From contig NZ_OUMZ01000007.1 of assembly GCF_900327775.1 (NCBI RefSeq), forward strand, positions 1,475,606 through 1,539,605: 64,000 bases of DNA, read 5' to 3'. Position 1 is the first letter of the stretch. Each line of letters opens with the position of its first letter. Positions 18,193 to 27,086 of this stretch are shown here, in pieces. The position numbers and the translations under genes were made by a program. The notes beneath the pieces are model-generated. The model was not told where the DNA came from. It did no database searches and saw only the letters and a list, made by a program, of their open reading frames with translations. Origin of the DNA: Roseovarius sp. EL26 (lineage in GTDB: Bacteria > Pseudomonadota > Alphaproteobacteria > Rhodobacterales > Rhodobacteraceae).

Positions 18193-18678
18193 CTAAAACA
18201 TCCCCATGCTCAACCCGGCCCCAAGGGCCATGCCCAACTCACGACATTCGGCTAAATCCGATTCGGGAATCGTCTTGTCGCTCAAGATTTGTTCAGGCGT
18301 CTGCGCATGGGTGCAGATAATGATTGCGGGCTGCACCTCTCTCAAGCGCCACCCCTGTGCAATACGTGCCATCTGGCGCACTGCATTTTCGCCATCTGAT
18401 CCAGCACAGACCATCTGCGCATAGGGCCTGCCTTCGATCTGGCCCAACACCGGGTAATAACAGCGGTCAAAGAAATCCTTCATCACTCCAGATATGGCAG
18501 CCAGATTTTCGGGCGCACAGAAAATATAACCATCCGCCTGCAGCACGTCCTCTGGCCCGGCCTGATCTGCGGATATGAGAACTGCCTCTGTCTCCTCCTG
18601 CGCCGCCTGCGTCGCAGCTTCGGCCATCTGCCGGCTTCCACCGGTTCTGGAATGATAGACAATCAGCAGCTTCGCCAT
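18193..18678 (-). CDS. Flavodoxin-like / NAD(P)H-dependent FMN oxidoreductase
   Basis: 161 aa. Begins with the FMN phosphate loop IVYHSRTGGSRQMAEAA, the standard flavodoxin-fold signature, followed by the alternating alpha/beta pattern and a flavin-contacting CAPENLAAISGVMKDFFDR. Probably a soluble flavin oxidoreductase; electron partner unknown. The minus-strand neighbour upstream is the penicillin acylase gene, 66 bp away, and the two may share a transcript. Convergent with infC. Confidence 0.82.
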   Translation of the reverse strand: MAKLLIVYHSRTGGSRQMAEAATQAAQEETEAVLISADQAGPEDVLQADGYIFCAPENLAAISGVMKDFFDRCYYPVLGQIEGRPYAQMVCAGSDGENAVRQMARIAQGWRLREVQPAIIICTHAQTPEQILSDKTIPESDLAECRELGMALGAGLSMGMF

Positions 18679-18744
18679 CCACCCTGCCCTTTCGCAGCTA
18701 TTGACCCCATACGACCCAGAGTACCACGTAGGCGATGGCGCGCA

Positions 18745-21222
18745 TTAATTTTCCTTGGCAGGCGTCAGAACTGTCACGCCAACCGCAGCTGCGCGCGCCA
18801 GCTCGGGTGCCAGTGACATAGGAATGTATTCCCCCCGCCGCCAAAGTTGCGCCAGATCGTCGTAATAGCGGCTTAGAAAATGTCCCGATTGTCCGGTCGA
18901 CGAAATGAACACACTGCTGTCAGGATCGGCAAAGTCATAAACACCGCGATATCCGGCGCCGTGCACATTGCTATATGGGTCTGCACCACTGCCACGGGTC
19001 AACCCGCGCATCAACGTGTTGTCGCCTCCCGATGTGCTTTGGCGAATGTTTACGAAATACCGCAAAATCGGTACATCGCCCAAGGCCTGATGGGCATGTA
19101 TCGCCTGATGAGCATCCCCCCATTTCAGGCTTTCCAATGCCGTGCCGTATCGCTCGGATAGCCAGATCAGCGCATCATCCAGCGCAAGGCGCGCAATATC
19201 GGAACAGGTTTCAATCGGCGATGAATGCCGGATATCACACCAAACCGAGGCCCCATCAATGTCGCGGTATACACGCTCAATAAACAGCGGATTTACATGA
19301 GAAAATTCATCTGCCAATGGTCCCAGATCGTCACGCAGCAGGCGCTCTTGCAAGGCACGCAACCAAGCCGAATAAATCAAAGGTTCTGGCAGGTGTTCGT
19401 TCATTTCCCCATTCCACGCCGACAGCAGCTCAAGCGCGCGTTGGCGCTGGCGTTCAGGCGTGCCCTCTGGGGCGGATTCGCCCGTAAACCAAAGGTCAGC
19501 ACCAATCAGCGGCAACAACGAGCGCGCAGTAAAGCTTACCGTATCCAGCTGCACCTCAATGAAGCTGTCACGAGTGTGCACCTCACGGCCTTGCATCAGG
19601 CGTTTCCAGCGATGAACACGCTGAGTATCCCCCCATGTAAAACTGACATGATTGGGAAACGGCCGGTCCGTGGTTTTGTTGTTGGTGTTCCCGATGATAC
19701 CGCCATCTGGGTCAATAAATTCCGGATTATCGGCATAGGACATCATGCCCTGCCAACGGTTTTCGGCAATCCAACCGCGCCCAGGCAAACGCCCTTTGCT
19801 TTCGCTGTTTGGGTCACGTTTTGGCATCGCGCCAATAACCTTCATCGCTATCCGTGATGGCCCCACCACGGTTAGGTTCTGTGATGGTCCGATAAACAGC
19901 TCACCTGCGTCCAGCGCCTGATCAATCGTGCGCGATTTCATCAAAGCAATTGCCGAACTCATTGTCGTGTCTTCTGGTGACAGGATTGTCCAAGACACCG
20001 AGGCGACATGCCCCGCAGGTGTGATATCTTGCAGATCTTTAAACGACCCCGGCAAAACCGGGCCATTTTCAGTCCAGCGACGTGTCAGTGTCACCGGGTT
20101 TTCATCCTTGATCCGGATGATCGACCGTTCAGTTATGAATGGCTTGTACCCATCAGGTGTCAGATATTGCGAAGTGTCTTTGGGATTAAGTTTTTCAATA
20201 AAGACATCCTGATCATCCAGATATGACGAAGTGATTGCCCAACCTAAGCGATCATTCCGTCCTGTCAGAATTGCAGGAATTCCGGGGATTGTGCCGCCGA
20301 TCACACCACCTTCGGCCAATTGAAGGCGCGCCAAATACCAGATCCCGGGCGCCGAAAAACCAAGATGTGGATCATTCGCCAGTAGCGTCCCCCCTGAGGC
20401 CGATCGTGACGGTGACGCCGCCCAGGCATTTGATGCCCCAGCAAAGACTGGTGCCTTAAACGGCGACAGACGCTCCTCTGTATTTTTGGCAACGGCATAA
20501 CCGGCTGGCCCGCCCAACGTGGGGAACAGGTTAGAATACCGTGGCAATGCCGCAATACCAGTTCCCAGATCGTCGGGCAGGATGTCATTCAGGCGCTTAG
20601 GGTCATCCAATGTGAGAGACAGCTGCGCCCGCAGCACCTCGTTATGAAGATGAGAGGACAATTGTACGCCCATCAGTTTCACAACCGCAATCGAATCTGC
20701 GGGTTGCCAAGGCGATATAGGGCTATTGAAGACAAACATCTCAGGCGCACCGCGCCCCAGCGCCCCATCATTGATTTCTTTCAGGCGGGCGTTGACCCCA
20801 TCAGCATAGGCATCCAGCGCCTCGAGTGTGGGAATGTCTTGCGATCCGACCGATTTCTGCGCGGCCCCGTAAAGATCAAGTCGACGCAAGACTTTGTCTA
20901 CTTCGATGGTTCGTATGCCGAACACTTCGGATAGCCTGCCCTGCGCTGTGCGGCGCAAAACAACCATCTGCCACAGACGGTCCTGCGCATGGGCATAGCC
21001 CAAACCATAGAAACTGTCGGTATCGTTTTGGCCAAGAATATGAGGGATGTTTGCATTGTTGCGCACAATCTCGACCGGGGCCAAAAGCCCTTCAACCGCA
21101 AGCTCTTTGTCGTAGTCAGGTAAAGACCGTGACAGCAGGAAATAGATCAAAACTACGGCCAACAGCCCCAGCAATACGGCGCCGCTCACAATCCGTATCA
21201 ACCATCTGATCAAACCCACCAT
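18745..21222 (-). CDS. Penicillin acylase (S45) family N-terminal-nucleophile amidohydrolase
   Basis: 825 aa precursor. A hydrophobic N-terminal segment (residues 10-30) acts as signal or anchor, placing it in the periplasm. The alpha chain is followed by the autocatalytic cleavage point at S264-N-A-W (AGASNAWAAS), which becomes the N-terminal nucleophile of the beta chain, then the family block LLANDPHLGFSAPGIWY. Members hydrolyse amides such as acyl-homoserine lactones, N-acyl amino acids or beta-lactam side chains. The substrate is not determined by sequence; quorum-signal acylase activity is a possibility to weigh. Full length. Confidence 0.9.
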   Translation of the reverse strand: MVGLIRWLIRIVSGAVLLGLLAVVLIYFLLSRSLPDYDKELAVEGLLAPVEIVRNNANIPHILGQNDTDSFYGLGYAHAQDRLWQMVVLRRTAQGRLSEVFGIRTIEVDKVLRRLDLYGAAQKSVGSQDIPTLEALDAYADGVNARLKEINDGALGRGAPEMFVFNSPISPWQPADSIAVVKLMGVQLSSHLHNEVLRAQLSLTLDDPKRLNDILPDDLGTGIAALPRYSNLFPTLGGPAGYAVAKNTEERLSPFKAPVFAGASNAWAASPSRSASGGTLLANDPHLGFSAPGIWYLARLQLAEGGVIGGTIPGIPAILTGRNDRLGWAITSSYLDDQDVFIEKLNPKDTSQYLTPDGYKPFITERSIIRIKDENPVTLTRRWTENGPVLPGSFKDLQDITPAGHVASVSWTILSPEDTTMSSAIALMKSRTIDQALDAGELFIGPSQNLTVVGPSRIAMKVIGAMPKRDPNSESKGRLPGRGWIAENRWQGMMSYADNPEFIDPDGGIIGNTNNKTTDRPFPNHVSFTWGDTQRVHRWKRLMQGREVHTRDSFIEVQLDTVSFTARSLLPLIGADLWFTGESAPEGTPERQRQRALELLSAWNGEMNEHLPEPLIYSAWLRALQERLLRDDLGPLADEFSHVNPLFIERVYRDIDGASVWCDIRHSSPIETCSDIARLALDDALIWLSERYGTALESLKWGDAHQAIHAHQALGDVPILRYFVNIRQSTSGGDNTLMRGLTRGSGADPYSNVHGAGYRGVYDFADPDSSVFISSTGQSGHFLSRYYDDLAQLWRRGEYIPMSLAPELARAAAVGVTVLTPAKEN

Positions 21223-21305
21223 TACCAGATCTTCCTGTTTTCACTTGCATCCTGCGCTGGGGATAGTCAGAAATCAGCACCGAGACAATGGCAAGGGAAA
21301 AGACG

Positions 21306-22178
21306 ATGGCAAAACTGGCATTTTTAGGACTTGGCGTTATGGGATACCCGATGGCGGGTCACCTGCAAGCCGCCGGACATGATGTCTGCGTCTACAATCG
21401 AACCTTTAGCAAGGCCGAATCTTGGGTTTCTGAGCATAGTGGCCGTGCTGCCAAAACCCCACGCGAAGCGGCTGATGGTGCGGACCTGGTGATGTCGTGC
21501 GTCGGCAACGATAATGACCTGCGCTCAGTTTGCCTTGGCGACGATGGGGCTTTTACTGGAATGCGTGAGGGCGCGATTTTCGTCGATCACACCACAGTTT
21601 CAGCCGATGTCACTCGTGAGCTTTTTCAGGCCGCTAACGCCCGCGGGCTTCACTTTGTCGATGCGCCAATCTCTGGCGGTCAAGCAGGCGCGGAAAATGC
21701 TGTCTTGTCAATCATGTGCGGTGGCGATCAGCCTGCCTATGACGCGGCCGAGTCAATCATGCAGATTTATTCAAAGATCTGCCGCCGCCTTGGTGAATCT
21801 GGTGCCGGACAACTGACCAAGATGTGCAATCAGATCGCCATCGCGGGCCTGGTTCAGGGGCTGAGTGAATCGCTGCACTTTGCCGAAAAAGCCGGGCTTG
21901 ATGGCCGCGCTGTGGTCGAAGTGATCAGTCAGGGCGCCGCTGGCAGCTGGCAAATGGCCAACCGGTTTGAAACCATGCTGGATGACCATTTTGAACATGG
22001 CTTTGCCGTCGACTGGATGCGCAAAGATCTGGGGATTTGCCTGCAGGCCGCAGATGAAACAGGTGCATCCCTGCCCGTCACGGCACTGGTCGATCAATTC
22101 TACAAAGATGTTCAGAAAATGGATGGCGGACGCTGGGATACTTCAAGCCTGTTCAAACGCCTGCGCAAGCTTGATTAA
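21306..22178 (+). CDS. 3-hydroxyisobutyrate dehydrogenase-family NAD(P)-dependent oxidoreductase
   Basis: 290 aa. N-terminal Rossmann motif FLGLGVMGYPMAGHL, substrate-binding DAPISGGQAGAENAVLSIMCGG, and the catalytic Lys region GQLTKMCNQIAIAG. The family includes 3-hydroxyisobutyrate, tartronate semialdehyde and glyoxylate/succinic semialdehyde reductases; which one is unclear here. AAGGGAAAAGACG supports the ATG at 21306 over an in-frame ATG at 21288. The stop overlaps the stop of the convergent permease gene by 4 bp. Confidence 0.88.
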   Translation: MAKLAFLGLGVMGYPMAGHLQAAGHDVCVYNRTFSKAESWVSEHSGRAAKTPREAADGADLVMSCVGNDNDLRSVCLGDDGAFTGMREGAIFVDHTTVSADVTRELFQAANARGLHFVDAPISGGQAGAENAVLSIMCGGDQPAYDAAESIMQIYSKICRRLGESGAGQLTKMCNQIAIAGLVQGLSESLHFAEKAGLDGRAVVEVISQGAAGSWQMANRFETMLDDHFEHGFAVDWMRKDLGICLQAADETGASLPVTALVDQFYKDVQKMDGGRWDTSSLFKRLRKLD

Positions 22179-23851
22179 CGTATATTACTTGGCCTGAAGA
22201 TCCTGCCCTTGAGGGGGGAGGGTTCCGCCCGCTGCCCATCCCGCCCAATGGAGCGACACAGGATCAGCACGGGGATCAGGCCAAATCCAACCAAAACCAA
22301 TGATGGCACCGCCGCCTCACTCAGGCGCTCGTCCGAGGCAAGACGATGCGCCTGCACCGCCAGCGTCTGAAAGTTGAACGGATGCAGGATCAAGGTGGCG
22401 GGCAGCTCTTTCATCGTATCGACAAAGACGATCAACAGCGCCGTCAGGACACTGTTGCGCACCACCGGCAGGTGGATGCGCTGCAACAGACGTGGCCCTG
22501 ATTGGCCCAACGATCGCCCGATGGCATCATAATGCAATGGCACGGTTGCCATTCCGCTGTCATAGGCATTCAAAGCGGCGGCCATAAACCGCGCCATATA
22601 GGCCACCACCATCAGCCAGATCGAGCCGGTGATCAGCAAGCCAGTGTTGATGCCAAAATATGTTTCCATCACATGGTCGACTGCATTGTCCAGCGCCGCC
22701 ATCGGCATCAGCAAACCAACGGCAATCACGCCACCCGGTACAGCATAGCCAAGCCCCGCACCGACCACCATCGCCTTGGTTTTGCGTCCCGGCTTTACCC
22801 TTGCGGCAAAACCAATCAAAATGGCCCCCGCGACAGTCAGCACTGCCGCCACCCCAGCCACCAGAACCGAGTTTTGCATCAAGGTCACATACCGAGCCTG
22901 AAACAGGTTTTGCCCGGATCCCAGCGCCATCAAACTCAACATGATGACCGGAATAACGAACCCCAGCAGGACCGGCAAAAGGCAGATAAGTGTTGCCCCC
23001 CATCCTGCGGCACCCTTTAGAGCAGGCCGTTCCATCGTTTCAAATCTCGCGCCTCGCCCGGCAGTGCGGGCTTTGCCGCGCTGCGCGCGCTCCAACCCGG
23101 CAACCAACAGGGCAAAGCTCAACAGGCACAGCGACAGTTGCGCTGCCGCAGCTCTGTCACCAAGGGAAAACCACGCCTGATAAATACCTGTGGCAAAGGT
23201 CTGAACGTTAAAAAACGCAACGGTTCCATAATCGGCAATGGTTTCCATGACCGCCAGCAGTGCCCCGCCTACGATTGCCGGGCGCGCCATCGGCAAGGCC
23301 ACACGGTAAAATGCCCGGATCGGCGAGCGCCCCAAGGTACGTGCAACCAGAAACGCATTTGCTGATTGCTGTCGGAATGAAGCCCGCGCCAAAAGATACA
23401 CATAAGGATAAAGCACAATGGTCAGCATCGCCGCCGCACCGCCTAATGATCGGATTTCGGGGAACCAATAATCACGCGGCCCCCAGCCCATGACATCACG
23501 CAGCGTGCTTTGCACAATACCCGGATGGTCCAGAATATTGGTATAGGCATAAGCCAACACATATGCCGGAAAAGCCAACGGCAGCGCCAAGGCAATTTCC
23601 AAAACCCGCACCCCAGGAAAGCGGTAAACCGTAACCAGCCATGCCGTCACACTGCCAATGATCGCGGTGCTGACCCCAACGATCAGCACCAACGCCAAAG
23701 TTGTCTGTGTATAACGCGGCAAGACGCTCGATAACACATTTCGCCATGTGTCCAGATCGCCAGCAAAGGCCGCCAAAGCGGCAGCAATAATTGGTGCCAC
23801 ACAAATGATGACCGCAATCCAAGCCAGGCGATAAAGCAGACGTTCCGACAT
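22175..23851 (-). CDS. Fe(III)-type ABC transporter permease, fused double-domain (FbpB/ThiP-like)
   Basis: 558 aa with about 12 membrane segments in two BPD_transp_1 halves. Each half carries an EAA-like loop, for instance ARTLGRSPIRAFYRVALPMARPAI in the first and DAIGRSLGQSGPRLLQRIHLPVV in the second. This fused layout is typical of ferric iron or thiamine importers. Its binding protein and ATPase genes are not adjacent, so it is an orphan subunit in this window. The start ATG at 23851 follows a 233-bp intergenic stretch with no recognisable feature. Confidence 0.88.
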   Translation of the reverse strand: MSERLLYRLAWIAVIICVAPIIAAALAAFAGDLDTWRNVLSSVLPRYTQTTLALVLIVGVSTAIIGSVTAWLVTVYRFPGVRVLEIALALPLAFPAYVLAYAYTNILDHPGIVQSTLRDVMGWGPRDYWFPEIRSLGGAAAMLTIVLYPYVYLLARASFRQQSANAFLVARTLGRSPIRAFYRVALPMARPAIVGGALLAVMETIADYGTVAFFNVQTFATGIYQAWFSLGDRAAAAQLSLCLLSFALLVAGLERAQRGKARTAGRGARFETMERPALKGAAGWGATLICLLPVLLGFVIPVIMLSLMALGSGQNLFQARYVTLMQNSVLVAGVAAVLTVAGAILIGFAARVKPGRKTKAMVVGAGLGYAVPGGVIAVGLLMPMAALDNAVDHVMETYFGINTGLLITGSIWLMVVAYMARFMAAALNAYDSGMATVPLHYDAIGRSLGQSGPRLLQRIHLPVVRNSVLTALLIVFVDTMKELPATLILHPFNFQTLAVQAHRLASDERLSEAAVPSLVLVGFGLIPVLILCRSIGRDGQRAEPSPLKGRIFRPSNIR

Positions 23852-24084
23852 TCAGGCAAACCCGCCAATAATCCGAGGATTTTTATCCGGTATTGCTTTA
23901 TCATCCGTAGGTCAACCATTCTGAAGACAAGAATTTATGTACTCAATTCACAATTCTGCATCCCATTGCACGGGGGCCAACTGGCATCCAATTGCTGTAA
24001 AATAAGTGCAAAGCAAACCTGAACGGCCTGATAATCAACTCAAATCGTCATAATAAGACAAACTCGAATTCACCTTAGCGCGCC

Positions 24085-26280
24085 CTACCTGAGAATTGAC
24101 AACACATTTGCATGGTCATCAGTCCAGATTGAACCGCCATCTCCAAGCAATGGCTCCCAGCGAGGATCCGTCTCTAGCGGGCCGAGCGCTTCAGCGTTGC
24201 GGCTCAAAGTGACTACAGTTGACACTGAATCAGCCGGGTCTAATTCCGTGTTCCCGCCATAATGTTGGATCCGGGCTTCCAGACCCAGAGCAGCGGCACT
24301 GCGCGCCAAGGGAATGTCAATATCATAGTGCCGGTTACTAATGTGCAAAACTAGTACACCATCAGGCTGCAGCCGGTCCATGTAGAGTTGTACTGCCTCT
24401 ATCGTGGTCAGGTGAATTGGCACAGCGTCCGAGCTATATGCATCAACTATCAAAATATCGTATTGTAATCCCTCTTGGCCAGCGAGCACGACGCGCGCGT
24501 CACCCAAATGTGTCGGCGCATCAGCAGCACAGGCTGTCATAAAGCGAAAGAGGTGCGGCATCCGGGCGATTTCATCAACCATGCGGTCAATCTCGTAGAA
24601 TTGCCAGCTTTGCCCCGGTTGTTGGTAACAGGCGAGCGATCCGACACCCAAGCCAATGACCCCCACAGATTGTGCAGCCTTCCCCCGATCCGAAGTCAGA
24701 ATTTGCGCCATCGGACCGTTTGCATGATAATAGAACAGCGGTTCAGGCCGTTCAGTCGTATCATCACTGAGACGCTGTGCTCCGTGGATTGTATTGCCGT
24801 TATGGTACAACCGTAGTTCACCGACCTCTCGAACTTGATGCAACCCAAAGAAACTACGATCAAGCAAAAGATTGTCATTTGGTGTCAGCAGCAAACCACC
24901 AGCGAGCAACACCCCCGCTGAGGTACATGAGGCGATACTGTTTTGGCGCTGAAGACAGAACGCAAACACACACAAAAGGAGTGCAAAAAAGAACGACAAA
25001 TTCGCATGATCGGGCAGAACAGTAACAAACAACATCAAAAATATGCTTACGATTACGCCAATCAGTAGGCCTTGTACGATACTGCGATGAAGCGTTTCAT
25101 CTTGTTTTTTGAAGTCTACCAACAAAATCGAAGCTACGATTAGTGTCACACCGGCCTCGTAAAGGCCGCTAAAGGCGAGAGGCGCAAAGATGGAATTGAA
25201 AAAACCGCCAAGCGCCCCCCCGATTGACATGGTCAGGTAGAAACCGGTGAGAAACTCACCGCTTGGCCGCGCTTCATAAAGTTTACGGTGGGCAAAAACA
25301 GCTACAATAAAAAAACCGGAAAATAGTAACACTCCGCTGATCCAACCAAATTGGCTTCGTACGAAGCCTGCAAATGGCAGCACCAATGCCAACAAAGCGA
25401 ATGCATATATGATTTTGAAGGCTTTTCCGTTGAACAATGTTCGGTTGGAGAACGTTAACACAAAGCTAAGCAAGTATAATGCCAATGGGATTACCCAAAT
25501 GAGCGGCAAAGAGCCGACATCAAGGCTGAACTTTGATGTGACTGACAGCATTAACGAAGATGGAATAAAAGCCAGAAACGCCCAGTAAAGTCGATTTCGA
25601 AACGTTGGTTTCGAGGATGATATTTTATTAACATTTGTTGCGGGAAGATCCCGACAGGCCATCAGCCCGCTCAGGGTCAAGAAACCGCCTAGGACGACAA
25701 ACCCCACTGTCCAACTCCATCCGATATTGGTTGCACCAAACAATGGTTCAGCGATTATCGGAAAACCAAGAAGGGCAATCAATGAACCAAAGTTGCTAGC
25801 ACCGTAGAGAAAATATGGATCAGCTGCCGAGGGCCCACCACTACGCCTATACCATGACTGGATCAGCGGAGCATTGGCTGAAAGGGCGAAAAAGGGCAAA
25901 CCCACGCCAGCACCAAATAGCAATAACGCCTGCCAAGCAATGGCACCATTGGGATCAAATTGCCATCCCGCAGGAATCGCTAACGGCAAGAAAAAGAGCG
26001 CAAGAGCCCAAATGCCGACGTGTATCAAAATTTGTGTCTTAACCGCCATATACCGTGTGAGCAGATGGGCATAGAGGTAACCTGCAATCAATACGGTCTG
26101 AAAGAATAGCATTGCCACAGTCCAAATCGCAGAAGAGCCGCCGACCTGTGGCAGTACGATTTTAGTGAAAAGTGGCTGTACAAAAAAGAGCAAGGAAGCA
26201 CTCAAAAAAATCGTTGCCGTATAAAACGCAGGAATTAAACTGTTTATTGGCTCTGCACTTGCAAATTCTGAATTGCGCAC
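24085..26280 (-). CDS. Spermidine-synthase-like protein fused to an N-terminal multi-span membrane domain
   Basis: 731 aa. Residues about 15-460 hold some 12 or more hydrophobic helices (MFS-like region of fused polyamine aminopropyltransferases); residues about 510-731 are a spermidine-synthase/methyltransferase fold with GVIGLGVGSLACY, FYEIDR and the catalytic-region DILIVDAYSSDAVP. Such fusions exist in many bacteria but their reaction is not proven. DNA is visibly more AT-rich than the flanks (long runs of A and T), unlike the neighbouring iron permease, which hints at later acquisition. No operon partners; a decayed transposase fragment lies directly upstream. Confidence 0.82.
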   Translation of the reverse strand: MRNSEFASAEPINSLIPAFYTATIFLSASLLFFVQPLFTKIVLPQVGGSSAIWTVAMLFFQTVLIAGYLYAHLLTRYMAVKTQILIHVGIWALALFFLPLAIPAGWQFDPNGAIAWQALLLFGAGVGLPFFALSANAPLIQSWYRRSGGPSAADPYFLYGASNFGSLIALLGFPIIAEPLFGATNIGWSWTVGFVVLGGFLTLSGLMACRDLPATNVNKISSSKPTFRNRLYWAFLAFIPSSLMLSVTSKFSLDVGSLPLIWVIPLALYLLSFVLTFSNRTLFNGKAFKIIYAFALLALVLPFAGFVRSQFGWISGVLLFSGFFIVAVFAHRKLYEARPSGEFLTGFYLTMSIGGALGGFFNSIFAPLAFSGLYEAGVTLIVASILLVDFKKQDETLHRSIVQGLLIGVIVSIFLMLFVTVLPDHANLSFFFALLLCVFAFCLQRQNSIASCTSAGVLLAGGLLLTPNDNLLLDRSFFGLHQVREVGELRLYHNGNTIHGAQRLSDDTTERPEPLFYYHANGPMAQILTSDRGKAAQSVGVIGLGVGSLACYQQPGQSWQFYEIDRMVDEIARMPHLFRFMTACAADAPTHLGDARVVLAGQEGLQYDILIVDAYSSDAVPIHLTTIEAVQLYMDRLQPDGVLVLHISNRHYDIDIPLARSAAALGLEARIQHYGGNTELDPADSVSTVVTLSRNAEALGPLETDPRWEPLLGDGGSIWTDDHANVLSILR

Positions 26281-27086
26281 TGTAGGTCCCCTGCCCGCAA
26301 AAAAGTAATGTTGCGGTTATGGAAACACTAAATTTTGTAAAAATTGCGGCACGGAAATGTTTGATTGTTGGTTTGCCGGACCATCATCCCTCTTAGTCAG
26401 ATACCAACTTGTAAACGCTTTCAGACCGGATAGCCTAATTCTTTGATGGCCGATCAGAATTCTTGTTTCAAGGCTCCGAGATCCCCAATCGCTTGCTCAA
26501 TATCATCTGAACTAGACGCGCTCCAAGAGACGGGCTCTCATCTCACGAGAGAGCTCGGGAGCGCACCTAGTGACCAAAAATGTAGTAGATCATCAAACGG
26601 CAAGGGTGAGCCATCTACGGTCGCCAATCCAGCAGATAAGAAAACGCATACAGGAGTTCAAGGCGCGGAATTTCTGGTACCAGAATTAGTTGCGACCAAG
26701 AGGATTGCGGCATGAGCGCGGCACAAGCGAACTTTAGGGCGGGCAATTCCTGCCACCTTTTCCGCGGTTAGAAAATAGCCCTGGGACAGATAACCTACCT
26801 TCACATTCATCCTAAAATGCAACCATAAGTTGTGTGTGGAGTGTAGCGTTCACATCATTACTCACCTGACAACTTGCGCGAATTTGCCCAAGGTTTGGCT
26901 TGCATACATCCTATACGCAATTTCCCAAACGGCTCTCTACAATACAGAATAGAATTTTTTCCCGTTATCCCCGCGTCAACCAGAACCAAGTCTTTACACA
27001 GCCGCAGAATCACGACACCTTTGCAACCATATGCGAACAACCCCGCACGTTTTGCGGGAACGAATTCGCTAACCAGGGAGAATAAT
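26281..27086. other. 806-bp intergenic region with IS remnant and dppA leader
   Basis: The left part holds an inactivated IS3-type transposase fragment (see 26342-26450). The central part (26450-26870) has a 90-codon open frame on the plus strand from 26443 but with no ribosome binding site, no family resemblance and simple composition, so I do not call a gene. The right part precedes the peptide-binding protein gene; no convincing -35/-10 pair was found, and the SD AGGGAG lies at 27075-27080. Confidence 0.5.
26342..26450 (-). pseudogene. Frameshifted IS3-type transposase (OrfA-like) fragment
   Basis: Reading the minus strand from 26450, one frame gives AIKELGYPV; shifting by one base it continues LKAFTSWYLTKRDDGPANQQ down to about 26342. 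The joined segment matches the helix-turn-helix hallmark of IS3/IS150-like transposases (IRELGYP..KAL..WY). One missing base near 26424 explains the break, and the frame ends in a stop just upstream of the motif. No terminal inverted repeats or OrfB were found, so this is a relic. Confidence 0.5.

Noticed and set aside
26443..26715. 90-codon plus-strand open frame upstream of dppA
   Set aside because: No ribosome binding site, no family resemblance, and the left end overlaps the decayed transposase on the other strand.
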